Shown piece after piece: positions 1 through 8,180 of a DNA stretch of 64,000 nucleotides. Numbering within the stretch: the stretch's first letter is position 1; every line of letters starts with the position of its first letter. This stretch comes from an uncultured Sunxiuqinia sp. GTDB taxonomy: Bacteria; Bacteroidota; Bacteroidia; Bacteroidales; Prolixibacteraceae. The stretch spans positions 186,001 to 250,000 of the forward strand of contig NZ_CANLZV010000002.1 in the NCBI RefSeq assembly GCF_947495665.1, written 5' to 3'. The notes beneath the pieces are model-generated. The model did no database searches. It was not told the origin of the DNA and worked only from the letters and a program-made list of their open reading frames with translations. Position numbers and translations under genes: made by a program.

Positions 1-1317
1 TTAGCCGACCGAATGAAAGATACTTCTGACCCGATGAAATTGGTAATTGTTCGGGATATGTGGTTGACTGGATTTGATGCGCCTAGTATGCACACTTTGT
101 ATATCGACAAACCAATGAAAGGTCATAACCTGATGCAAGCAATAGCAAGGGTTAACCGGGTATATAAAGACAAGCCGGGCGGTTTGGTGGTTGATTATTT
201 TGGTATTGCCTCTGATTTAAAAAAGGCACTATCCTTCTATTCTGATAGCGGTGGAAAAGGCGATCCGGCAGAAGCTCAGGAAAAGGCGGTTCAGTTGATG
301 TTGGAAAAGCTGGAAGTTGTTTCTCAAATGTTCTCAGAGAACCCTACGACACAACATGCTGATTATTCAATGGCAGCAGAACCTAAAGTGCCTTACGGTG
401 ATGGCTTTGCTTATGAAAATTATTTTGATGCTCCAATAAAAGAGAAGTTAGAGTTAATAATTTCTGCGGTTGAGCATGTTCTTAGTTTGGATGATGGTAA
501 AAACAGATATGTAAGAGAAGTAACTGCTCTCTCAAAAGCGTTTGCTATTGCCTTACCACATGATGAAGCAATGGATGCCAAAGATGAGATTGCATTCTTT
601 CAGGCAGTCAAAGCCCGAATCCAAAAGCTTGATATGGGTGAAGTTTCAGGTGGCAAAACCGATTACGAAATTGAAACCGCCATTAAGCAAGTAATTGATG
701 AAGCAATAGTTTCGGAACAGGTAGTTGATATTTTTGATGCAGCAGGAATTAAAAAGCCGGAATTATCGGTGTTGGATGATGATTTTCTTGAAGAAATGAA
801 AGACATGAAGCATAAGAACCTTGCTTTGGAAGTACTCAAAAAACTACTTAACGATGAGATTAAAACACGCAGCAAGCACAACCTGGTTCAAAGTCGAACC
901 CTAATGGAGATGCTGGAGTCATCCATTAAGCGCTACCAAAATAACCTGATTACTGCTGCCGAAATCATTCAGGAAATGATTGAACTGGCAAAAGAGATAA
1001 AGGAAGCTGATAAACGTGGCGAAAAAATGGGATTATCAAAAGATGAGCTTGCTTTTTACGATGCCGTATCATCAAACAACAGTGCCAAGGATATGTTGGG
1101 TGATGATGTGCTGCTTAAACTTGCCAGGGTATTGGTTGAGCGTGTTAAAGCCAATGCCACCATCGACTGGACGGTGAAGGAATCGGTAAAAAAGAAGCTG
1201 AAAGTAATCGTTAAGCGCACATTGCGACAGTATGGCTACCCTCCTGATTTGCAAAAACTGGCAACCGATACGGTATTGCAACAAGCCGAGGCCTTAGCTG
1301 AGTTTTGGAATAATTGA
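1..1317 (+). CDS. hsdR: Type I restriction endonuclease, R subunit (HsdR), C-terminal part
   Basis: The reading frame is open from the first base, so the gene begins upstream of the window. What is visible is the end of the translocase and the C-terminal helical part of HsdR, the subunit that pumps and cuts unmodified DNA. Helicase motif V ([12 protein letters not shown]) is followed by motif VI ([23 protein letters not shown]), the usual SF2 order in HsdR. The remaining roughly 370 residues are charged, helix-rich and coiled-coil-like, as in the HsdR C-terminal domain that contacts the modification subunits. The reading frame is intact to its stop. The hsdM and hsdS partners would lie outside the window to the left. 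Only a 190-bp gap separates it from a WYL regulator and a run of defence-like genes. Confidence 0.93.
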   Translation, partial: LADRMKDTSDPMKLVIVRDMWLTGFDAPSMHTLYIDKPMKGHNLMQAIARVNRVYKDKPGGLVVDYFGIASDLKKALSFYSDSGGKGDPAEAQEKAVQLMLEKLEVVSQMFSENPTTQHADYSMAAEPKVPYGDGFAYENYFDAPIKEKLELIISAVEHVLSLDDGKNRYVREVTALSKAFAIALPHDEAMDAKDEIAFFQAVKARIQKLDMGEVSGGKTDYEIETAIKQVIDEAIVSEQVVDIFDAAGIKKPELSVLDDDFLEEMKDMKHKNLALEVLKKLLNDEIKTRSKHNLVQSRTLMEMLESSIKRYQNNLITAAEIIQEMIELAKEIKEADKRGEKMGLSKDELAFYDAVSSNNSAKDMLGDDVLLKLARVLVERVKANATIDWTVKESVKKKLKVIVKRTLRQYGYPPDLQKLATDTVLQQAEALAEFWNN

Positions 1318-1472
1318 GGATGAATATTAAAATGGGCATTCTCAGTTATTTCTGGGTTGGGGGAGCCTGCCTTTGAATAAAAGAACGTCTACCAACAAAT
1401 ATTGCTACGTTCGCGATAGCATTAGATTTTTTCGAATGATTTTCACCCTACGCCATCTTATGTCCGAGCTTA

Positions 1473-1503
1473 CTATTAACTTAGTGCTATTAATTAGTAT
1501 TAA
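1473..1503 (+). promoter_or_regulatory. Repeated TATTAA elements before the WYL gene, possible operator
   Basis: Three copies of (C/G)TATTAA lie at 1473-1479, 1487-1493 and 1497-1503, directly before the ATG at 1507. They could be an autoregulatory site for the WYL protein. They could also be plain AT-rich promoter sequence. This is a visual observation only. Confidence 0.3.
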
Positions 1504-1506
1504 ACC

Positions 1507-2406
1507 ATGTCCGACCGCAAAACCGTCCTCCGCTATTTCCATATCCTAAACAGGCTGCGAAAATCACCAGCTTCGTTCAGGGAAATTGATGCATACCTTA
1601 GCCAGCAATCCGAATGGCAGGATGAAAACTTCAACGTTTCCAAGCGGCAATTCACAAGGATACGAAACGACATGAAATCCATTTTTGAGATAGACATTGA
1701 TTACGATTCAAGCCGCGATGTGTATTTCATAAACAAAGAAACCGAATCCGACATCACCCAACGTCGTCTGGAAGCGTTGGATACCTTCCAGGCTCTTAAA
1801 ATGGGGCATAATACCTTGCCCATCATTCATTTTGAGAAACGACAACCACAGGGCACCGAAAATATGTTCGGATTGATCCACGCCATCAAAAATACCCTTC
1901 GCATAACATTCACCTATCAAAAATTCTGGGAAGATAATGCCACCCAGCGATTGGTCGATCCTTATGCCTTGAAAGAATTCAAAAACCGTTGGTATCTGCT
2001 GGCTAAAGACGAAAAGGATGAAAAAATTAAAACCTTTGGCCTGGACCGCCTTTCCAATCTGCAATTAACCAGCTCAAAATTTGCGTCACCCGATGCATTC
2101 AGTATGGAGTCCTACTTTCAAAATTGTTTTGGTATTATCACGCCCAACCAAGGACAACCAGAAAACGTAATTCTGTCCTTCTCCCAATCTCAGGGCAAGT
2201 ATATCAAAACAATGCCCTTACATGAATCACAAAAAGTACTGTTGGATACAAAAAACGAAATAAGAATTCAATTGAAAGTGCATCTAACCTACGATTTCCT
2301 CTTGGAAATCTTGTCGCATGGAGCCGCAGTTAAGGTAATTAGTCCTGAAAAACTGGTTAATCAAATTACAGGATCATATAAAACCGCGCTAAATCAATAC
2401 AAATGA
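1507..2406 (+). CDS. WYL-domain transcriptional regulator
   Basis: A 299-residue predicted DNA-binding regulator. The N-terminal ~75 residues form a winged-helix-like region (KTVLRYFHILNRLRKS...). A WYL domain follows at about 122-190, with the signature RWYLLAKD at 161-168 and the preceding RLVDPYALKEFKN. WYL domains are ligand-sensing modules; regulators of this build (BrxR/CapW type) commonly repress neighbouring phage-defence genes and are thought to respond to nucleic acid or nucleotide signals. Its stop overlaps the next start (ATGA at 2403-2406), so it is the first gene of a coupled cluster, which suggests it regulates that cluster. The family assignment is solid; the defence role is inference from position beside hsdR. 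Confidence 0.88.
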   Translation: MSDRKTVLRYFHILNRLRKSPASFREIDAYLSQQSEWQDENFNVSKRQFTRIRNDMKSIFEIDIDYDSSRDVYFINKETESDITQRRLEALDTFQALKMGHNTLPIIHFEKRQPQGTENMFGLIHAIKNTLRITFTYQKFWEDNATQRLVDPYALKEFKNRWYLLAKDEKDEKIKTFGLDRLSNLQLTSSKFASPDAFSMESYFQNCFGIITPNQGQPENVILSFSQSQGKYIKTMPLHESQKVLLDTKNEIRIQLKVHLTYDFLLEILSHGAAVKVISPEKLVNQITGSYKTALNQYK

Positions 2407-3299
2407 ATAACACAGAACTATTAGAAGAGTACAGCAGAATTGAAAAACGTATCGCTCCAATCGCTGAATTCCTTGAGAAGCACAAGAATGAAAAAGCCTA
2501 TGCAGGACTCTACAAAGGCATAATAACTTTAAATAGTCCCTTGGTTTATCAACCGGAAATATTATTTGTCGGAATTAATGCAGGGGAAGGAGCATACATT
2601 GTAGAAAATCAAAAAAAAGATGCAAACAATGAAACACCTTTGCGAATGCTTGGTGAAGATCAGCGCTGTTTCGAAGAATTAAATTGGTTTGAAGATGGAA
2701 ATGCGCGAGGAGGGCCCGATCACAATCGGAAATGGCACAGTTATAAATGGTATCAACGGAACAAGAAAACCAATAATCCGTTCTCTAAGAACATGATAGA
2801 TATGCTCTATGAGATTGCCAAACTGAAATATCCACTGGAATATCAAGCTCAAAGGTACGATAATGATAAACTACCGTTTTGGTTCGAAGGATTTGGAAAA
2901 TCGATCATGTACACCAACTTATATCCAATTGCCACAAAAGATATAAAACATTTAAAGCAGGTTCACTCAAATCTATCCAGGGAAACAGAGCTGCAAGAAC
3001 ATTGGCTCCAAATCAGGAAAAACGACGAAAAGATCAACGAGTGGACGGTGAGAAGATTCTTTATCAGAAGAGTTTATGAGTTGATCGATTTAGTAAAACC
3101 TAAAATGATCGTTGTCATGGGCTTATCTGCCTACAACGATTTTCTATACAAAACAGACAAAGGGATAATACTCAACACAGAGCTAAAAAGAAATGATGCG
3201 AGAATTCCTGTCATTGCCTTCAATAGAAAGGGAAATTGGAGTGCGCGTATTCCTGATATCGTGGCAAAAATTGCTGAAATAGAATGTCTCACGACATGA
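2403..3299 (+). CDS. Uracil-DNA-glycosylase-fold-like protein, function unknown
   Basis: A 298-residue soluble protein. Residues 51-65 (PEILFVGINAGEGAY) look like the first strand and phosphate-side loop of the UDG superfamily (typically hydrophobic strand, then G-x-x-P/A-G). Near residue 230-245, KPKMIVVMGLSAYNDF resembles the strand in which UDG-like proteins carry their VV-x-L-G-x-x-A motif. The usual C-terminal HPS motif is not visible; the equivalent region reads AFNRKGNWSARIP. Catalytic glycosylase activity is therefore doubtful and it may only share the fold. It is translationally coupled to the WYL gene upstream (ATGA) and to the FtsZ-like gene downstream (ATGA at 3296-3299). A profile search is needed to confirm the fold. 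Confidence 0.55.
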   Translation: MNNTELLEEYSRIEKRIAPIAEFLEKHKNEKAYAGLYKGIITLNSPLVYQPEILFVGINAGEGAYIVENQKKDANNETPLRMLGEDQRCFEELNWFEDGNARGGPDHNRKWHSYKWYQRNKKTNNPFSKNMIDMLYEIAKLKYPLEYQAQRYDNDKLPFWFEGFGKSIMYTNLYPIATKDIKHLKQVHSNLSRETELQEHWLQIRKNDEKINEWTVRRFFIRRVYELIDLVKPKMIVVMGLSAYNDFLYKTDKGIILNTELKRNDARIPVIAFNRKGNWSARIPDIVAKIAEIECLTT

Positions 3300-4270
3300 T
3301 AGAATTCAACATGCCAATAAAAAAGAAAAACACCTTGGTCATGGGGATTGGGAACCATGCCTGCGAGGCTGTTAGCGAGATATATTACGAAAATGAAAAC
3401 CCGGCCATTGATTTCATTACCATAACCAGCAACAGGGAAGTTTTAAGAAGTTTTTTGATTCCGTCTGAAAACAAAATTTATCTGACTTCAGATCGCAAAA
3501 ACAATAAGAAGCACGAAAGTCAATCGAACTCGAAGCACGAACCTGTCGGCGAAGGACTCGTTGCCTTGGAAAAATTACTCACTAAGAATTATCAATTAAT
3601 TTTTATCCTTACAACATTGGATGGAGAAACCGGTACGGCCCTGTCGAAAATGATTGCAGAACGATCTGCACAAACTGATGCCCTCATTATCTCAATTATA
3701 GCTTATCCCTACTACCTAAAAGGCAAGCTGCATCATTTCAACGTAGAAAGTGGATTAAATGCTTTAAGCAACTTTTCGGATACCCTATTCTTATTTTCCA
3801 ACGACAGGTCTTGTCTGTTTCAAGATCTTAAGGAAACTCAGAACATTCCGATCCCCACGCATTCCTTATTCATGCAGCCGGTTGAAGTGATCTTATCTAT
3901 GATCTCATTGGACGGCTCCATCAATATTGACTTCAATGATATGGAAACAGCAATAAAAGGCACCAATAAACCAGCGGCAATACTAAACGGACTTGGGCAA
4001 GGCAAAGAGAGAATTGCCCAAATACTAACAGCAATGTATCAGTCTCCTTATCTGGCAGAAATTGAATGGAGCACCTTGAATACCATCATTATTTGTTTTG
4101 AATCGGGTTATGAAAACGAAATCCAGGTAAATGAAATAGCTCAAGTAATGGATTCTTTTCAAAATAAATTCTCGGCAAATCCGGAATTTATCTGGGGAAA
4201 CTGCACAAACCCGAACTTATCCGGTGCTATACGCGTGAGTGCAGTGCTTACTCAACAACAAGCAGAATAA
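3296..4270 (+). CDS. Divergent FtsZ/tubulin-like GTPase
   Basis: A 324-residue protein that aligns by eye with FtsZ along its whole core. Residues 14-27 (TLVMGIGNHACEAV) match the first strand and glycine-rich T1 loop of FtsZ, with most glycines lost. FITITSNREVL matches FIAINTDAQAL. The tubulin signature GGGTGTG is DGETGTA at 109-115. SIIAYPYYLKGKLHHFNVESGLNAL matches the FtsZ segment after it. The T7 loop reads NIDFND (N210, D212, D215), keeping the N-x-D-x-x-D residues that complete GTP hydrolysis between subunits, and it is followed by a GLGQGKER stretch like FtsZ G-x-x-x-G-E-x-R. I prefer the ATG at 3296 because it overlaps the previous stop (ATGA); an in-frame ATG at 3284 is also open. 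It is not the cell-division FtsZ: the context is accessory and the C-terminal FtsA/MinC-binding tail is absent. Confidence 0.78.
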   Translation: MIEFNMPIKKKNTLVMGIGNHACEAVSEIYYENENPAIDFITITSNREVLRSFLIPSENKIYLTSDRKNNKKHESQSNSKHEPVGEGLVALEKLLTKNYQLIFILTTLDGETGTALSKMIAERSAQTDALIISIIAYPYYLKGKLHHFNVESGLNALSNFSDTLFLFSNDRSCLFQDLKETQNIPIPTHSLFMQPVEVILSMISLDGSINIDFNDMETAIKGTNKPAAILNGLGQGKERIAQILTAMYQSPYLAEIEWSTLNTIIICFESGYENEIQVNEIAQVMDSFQNKFSANPEFIWGNCTNPNLSGAIRVSAVLTQQQAE

Positions 4271-4288
4271 CTTAAAAACAATCTAATC

Positions 4289-4678
4289 GTGAAAAGATTA
4301 ACTGAAGCAGCTGACCAACTGAATGAACTACTCAATGCCAATAAACTGGATAGGCATAAATTAGAAAATATTGCTCGCGAGTTAGATCAAATAATAGGCT
4401 TGCGACTCAAACTCGTTGACTTCGAAAAGTACAACGAAAAAGAATTGGAGAAACTGACTACCGAGAAACAAATACAAATCAAAAAACAAAATTTCGAAGC
4501 TGCTGCCAACGCCCGGGAACAGGAAAAGGAATGCTTTAAATACGCCAATTTTCAAAAGTACTTCCAATTAAAAAACTCCTTCTTCTATCCCGAAGAGGGA
4601 AAGCTGTTTTATTTCCACCTGGGAACAGCAAAAAATGATGTGGCGATCAAAGACTACTTCTTCGGGAAAGAAGCCTAA
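4289..4678 (+). CDS. Small coiled-coil protein with a UVR-like motif
   Basis: A 129-residue charged protein starting 18 bp after the FtsZ-like gene and surely cotranscribed with it. The N-terminal half is helical (heptad-like leucines from residue 2 to 60). Residues ~52-75 (LEKLTTEKQIQIKKQNFEAAANAREQEKEC) read like the UVR motif found at the UvrB C-terminus, UvrC and McsA, a helical hairpin for protein-protein contacts, with the diagnostic F-E-A-A-x-x-A-R core. The last 40 residues are aromatic-rich and unrecognised. A likely role is adaptor or partner of the FtsZ-like filament protein; this is inference. Confidence 0.6.
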   Translation: MKRLTEAADQLNELLNANKLDRHKLENIARELDQIIGLRLKLVDFEKYNEKELEKLTTEKQIQIKKQNFEAAANAREQEKECFKYANFQKYFQLKNSFFYPEEGKLFYFHLGTAKNDVAIKDYFFGKEA

Positions 4679-4828
4679 AAATTTGTGATTTTCTATTGGG
4701 ATAGTTAATAAAAATGCAAAATGATAAGTTTTGTTAACTCGATTCTAAAAGAAAAAACACCATGCCAGGAAGATGGTCAACGCAGAATATTTTGGAACAA
4801 AAATCTAAACTTTAAATATTAATTGATT

Positions 4829-5929
4829 ATGCGAGTATATGCAAGGTATTTTTCAGAAGACAATTTAAATTTCCGAAGAACAACTTTAATTCAATTTGGC
4901 GATAGCTGGGAACTCATAGGCAGTGCTGTGCTGATAAATCCAGGTAGTGCGCATCCAATTTCCAACACACCCATTGATGGTTCAAAGATTCATGAGATTT
5001 CCGCTTTTTTAGGAACTGAGTGTAAAGATGATTGGTATGAGTTCCGGTCAGATCCTACAATGGGTTGGTTAAGGAAAATATTTGAAGGGGATTATGTTTC
5101 AGCAGACAAGAAGAGAAATTTGAAAGGAGTAATCCAGCTATTTAATCTATTCAACCTGAGGAATCAAAACCTGACAGAAGCGCTTAGTTGTTCGCAAGAA
5201 ACTCGCAGTAGTCACCTCTTTTCGGTGGAAGAGGATAAACAATTATTTAGGGAAAAGCCGGTTTATTTGGGCTGGGGTAATACTGGAAAATACGATAGTC
5301 GCCTTAAGATTATAGCAGAAAATATCTTTGAATATGCTCGCTCAAATAATCATTACCTGCAACCAAACTTTGAAGACAACTCATTCTATCATCCTCGCTA
5401 TCTGAACATGCAGTATAAAAAGCCGCGGGCAAGAGCTTTGTTGAACAACTTTTTTGAAAATGATATAACATATCAGCCTGCTGATTTCTTCGATAAGAGT
5501 TTCCCGCATAAAGTTAGAATTTCAAGAGGACAAATAGCTGAAGTCATAAAGGAGATTAGAAAAGATGAGTCTATTTTCAAAAAGTGCACTGATATCGAGT
5601 TGCTTGAAGAAGGAGAGAAAACCATTCGTTTCGAATTTGCTGGTTACGAAAATGACAAGCTTGAATTTACAGTTACAATGAATGAAAACGGATACATTGG
5701 AATACGTGGCAGTAAGCCATCAAATGGAAATGACAGAAACGAAAATCTCTCCTATAAAGAAAAATATGAAGGAGTTCTGAGCGAACTTGATTTTTTGACA
5801 CCGAGAAAAACATGGTTAGGAACCAAGAACATCTCAGATATTGATTTTGAAAATAGGGATCTAGAATCGATAGTTACTTCAATATTCAAAGAACTTGAGA
5901 ATTTTATCAGCTCGATGCAGTCTAACTAA
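4829..5929 (+). CDS. DUF1643-like protein
   Basis: A 366-residue protein. The start chosen is the ATG at 4829; the frame is open from a TTG at 4823. Residues ~28-42 (WELIGSAVLINPGSAHP), DPTMGWLRKIFE, the segment VIQLFNLFNLRNQNLTEAL and VYLGWGNTGK follow the order seen in DUF1643 proteins (LNPS/GxA, DPT, NLFxxR, WG). DUF1643 is a small domain of unknown function, suspected to be distantly UDG-like, and frequent in mobile and defence regions. The C-terminal ~180 residues are unrecognised. A 150-bp AT-rich gap separates it from the UVR gene, so it could have its own promoter. Confidence 0.55.
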   Translation: MRVYARYFSEDNLNFRRTTLIQFGDSWELIGSAVLINPGSAHPISNTPIDGSKIHEISAFLGTECKDDWYEFRSDPTMGWLRKIFEGDYVSADKKRNLKGVIQLFNLFNLRNQNLTEALSCSQETRSSHLFSVEEDKQLFREKPVYLGWGNTGKYDSRLKIIAENIFEYARSNNHYLQPNFEDNSFYHPRYLNMQYKKPRARALLNNFFENDITYQPADFFDKSFPHKVRISRGQIAEVIKEIRKDESIFKKCTDIELLEEGEKTIRFEFAGYENDKLEFTVTMNENGYIGIRGSKPSNGNDRNENLSYKEKYEGVLSELDFLTPRKTWLGTKNISDIDFENRDLESIVTSIFKELENFISSMQSN

Positions 5930-6099
5930 GCTGGAGGAGCTAACTCAACTTTGAATCTGAAACATGAAACTGAAAACTGTGACTTCTTCACGTCCTCTGA
6001 AACTCCTTCCGGCCCTTTGCGTTAAAATAGACGTTTGATTCATTCATAAATCCCCAACCTGAAACTGACAACCGTATACTGATAACTGAACTAAGAAAC

Positions 6100-6876
6100 A
6101 TGGGACAAAAACTAAAACATCTGCTCGCTCAGCAAAATGAAACAGAAATACTTGAGTACGTAGACAAAACCCTTCTTAAAGCCTACAACCAAGGATGGAA
6201 TGATTGTTTATGGGGAGATGATGCTCCAGCCTTGGATGCACAAAGCCTAAACGAAATTTTAAACCGGATTAAGAACGAACCACCGCACAACTCGCAAAAA
6301 AACAAATGGGAAAGAATCGATATGGAGCACACACCAGGCTTCCCTGTGGACCTTCAGAAAATATACCAAAACACAATTAAATTTGCTGGAGAAAAACATG
6401 CAGACCAAAAAATACCCGGCTCTCAGGCAAGCTATATCGTCCACATTTCAAACGTAGCCATGGAAATACTAATGGCCTATCAGGCAACCCCCAACTTTGA
6501 TATCCAATTAGCAGTCCAAATAGCCCTCTTACACGATATCCTGGAGGATACCAACACCTCTTTACAGGAATTAGAAGAACACTTTGGTGCAAAAATAGCG
6601 GAGGCATGTCTTGCCCTATCAAAAAATAAAGCCATCACTGATAAATCAGAACGAATGAACGATAGCCTCAAACGCATTCGTTTATTGGATAAGGAAGTAG
6701 GCATGGTAAAACTCGCCGACCGAATTACAAATCTCCAACCACCCCCAAAACATTGGAGCATGGAAAAAGTACACAATTACAAAAATGAAGCACGTGTGAT
6801 ATTCGAAGCATTGAATCACTGCAATGAATATCTGGCATCCCGGCTAATATCAAGCATCAAAGCATACAACTCCTAA
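6100..6876 (+). CDS. SpoT/MESH1-like HD phosphohydrolase
   Basis: A 258-residue protein with an unrecognised ~80-residue N-terminus followed by an HD domain of the (p)ppGpp hydrolase type. Visible metal-site motifs are H115 in SYIVHISNVA, the HD pair at 145-146 (ALLHDILEDT, with the ED step at 149-150) and VKLADRITNLQPP near 204-215. This order is that of the SpoT and MESH1 hydrolase domains, which remove pyrophosphate from guanosine tetra- and pentaphosphate or act on NADPH. No synthetase domain is present. It is the last gene of the accessory run and ends before a perfect hairpin terminator. Whether it acts on alarmones or another nucleotide cannot be read from sequence. Confidence 0.78.
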   Translation: MGQKLKHLLAQQNETEILEYVDKTLLKAYNQGWNDCLWGDDAPALDAQSLNEILNRIKNEPPHNSQKNKWERIDMEHTPGFPVDLQKIYQNTIKFAGEKHADQKIPGSQASYIVHISNVAMEILMAYQATPNFDIQLAVQIALLHDILEDTNTSLQELEEHFGAKIAEACLALSKNKAITDKSERMNDSLKRIRLLDKEVGMVKLADRITNLQPPPKHWSMEKVHNYKNEARVIFEALNHCNEYLASRLISSIKAYNS

Positions 6877-6918
6877 TAACTAACTGACAACTGTTAACAG
6901 ACAATTCTCAACAAACAA

Positions 6919-6955
6919 AAAGAGGAAAACGTTGAATACGATTTCCTCTTTGGGG
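6919..6955 (+). terminator. Intrinsic terminator after the HD hydrolase
   Basis: A perfect 10-bp stem, AAAGAGGAAA at 6919-6928 with TTTCCTCTTT at 6942-6951 and a 13-nt loop, about 40 bp after the stop of the HD gene. It is A/T-rich at the base, so it could act in both directions. Confidence 0.65.
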
Positions 6956-7138
6956 AATAAATAGGTAAAAATTTCCTGCTCTTTCCTCTTTATACTCAAT
7001 TTCCCGCTCCAGGTTCTAGATATCTTCGATAGAACAAGTAAAAAACTTCACCAATAGAAGCCAAACCTCTCAATTCTAGCGCCAGTTCATTTCTTCACAT
7101 GCCAAGTAAAAATGGCAGCCGCAGTCGTGACGGAGGGG

Positions 7139-8047
7139 TTAATCCTCAGGTGCAACGGGTTCCGATCCGCTGTTTTTTTTCTGTTGGTTAAATAACATCA
7201 AAGACTTTGTCGCTTGCCGTCCGCCTTTCATTTTAGAACTCTGTAGCTTCATTTTATCCCATCTTATTTTTATAGCTTGCAGTTCCTTTTTGATGGCTTC
7301 TATTTGTCGATAGATTTGGTTATCAGGATTCTCATCCGGAATTTCATTGGAGATAAAATGGACAAATTTCCATGCCTCGCGGATTTCACTCACAGGCAGA
7401 TCGTAGGCTTCATAATCCGGGTTCAGAGAAATCATGTGAAGGCTGCCTTTTTCGGTCAATTCATTGCGTACTTTTTTAAATACAATTCCCTCGTTTAGGG
7501 TAAGCACTACATACAGTTCATCATCCTTAATGTCGAACAAATCCTGCACAAATTCACCGGTCACCCAGCTTTTATCGGGTATTGGTAACATTGAATCGCC
7601 ATCAATCTGAAAGGTACGGTATTTCTTCTCGCGGGATAAAAATGGCAGTTGAAACACGGGTAGACCTGCAATAAATTCTGAATCAAAATAACCCACGGTA
7701 TATCCAGCCTTGGCCTTGATCGAAACCAACTCGATGTTGTCCTGATTTTGGGCATCCACCGTAGTAGCCAGCACCCGGATTTCATTGCCCCGTACAAAAA
7801 CGTCTGAACCATGCTCAATCAGATACAATTGGCTTTCGCGTAAGCTCGAAAGATTCACCCGCAACAGGGTATCGACAGACAAATGAAATAAATCTGACAA
7901 GGCTAGTACCACCGGCAATGGAGGCATAGCAATTCCGTTTTCATAATTATTAATGCTCGACCGCTTGGTGTTCAGTGCATCTGCAACGTCCAACTGCGTG
8001 AGTCTGCGTCGCTTGCGCAAAAATTTAAGATTTTCGGATAGGTACAT
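7139..8047 (-). CDS. XRE-S24 (LexA-like) transcriptional repressor
   Basis: A 302-residue regulator. Residues 4-58 form an XRE helix-turn-helix (LTQLDVADALNTKRSSINNYENG). The C-terminal half is an S24/LexA peptidase-type domain with the serine in QIDGDSMLP (S152) and a lysine in IVFKKV (K191 or K192). An Ala-Gly pair at 114-115 is a candidate self-cleavage site. A lysine-rich helical tail of about 60 residues follows. It is divergently transcribed from a Y-family polymerase and a DnaE polymerase, with two similar operators in the 133-bp spacer. That arrangement suggests an SOS-like repressor of the mutagenic cassette, derepressed by RecA-stimulated autocleavage or by another stress signal. 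Confidence 0.85.
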   Translation of the reverse strand: MYLSENLKFLRKRRRLTQLDVADALNTKRSSINNYENGIAMPPLPVVLALSDLFHLSVDTLLRVNLSSLRESQLYLIEHGSDVFVRGNEIRVLATTVDAQNQDNIELVSIKAKAGYTVGYFDSEFIAGLPVFQLPFLSREKKYRTFQIDGDSMLPIPDKSWVTGEFVQDLFDIKDDELYVVLTLNEGIVFKKVRNELTEKGSLHMISLNPDYEAYDLPVSEIREAWKFVHFISNEIPDENPDNQIYRQIEAIKKELQAIKIRWDKMKLQSSKMKGGRQATKSLMLFNQQKKNSGSEPVAPED

Positions 8048-8067
8048 GTTGATTGTATAAAAATAAC

Positions 8068-8106
8068 GACTATTTTATAATCCTTTAGTTTGATTATTTC
8101 GTAGTC
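8068..8106. promoter_or_regulatory. Pair of GAYTA-N5-TARTC operators in the repressor/polymerase spacer
   Basis: Two 15-bp dyads of the same design lie between the divergent genes: GACTA-TTTTA-TAATC at 8068-8082 and GATTA-TTTCG-TAGTC at 8092-8106, 24 bp centre to centre. The second extends to TTTGA...TCAAA (8089-8109). A further perfect dyad, TTCGTA-N8-TACGAA, overlaps at 8098-8117. Same motif twice, spaced by just over two helical turns between a repressor and its likely targets, is what an XRE-S24 operator would look like. Confidence 0.6.
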
Positions 8107-8180
8107 AAATATACGAAGAATGTACGGATTCAGGCAAGATGCTTATTGCATTTTGCGTAAAGTGGTAGGAGAACGATAAA

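Noticed and set aside
3296-4270. Housekeeping cell-division FtsZ
   Set aside because: Changed T1/T4 loops, no C-terminal peptide and no dcw cluster neighbours.
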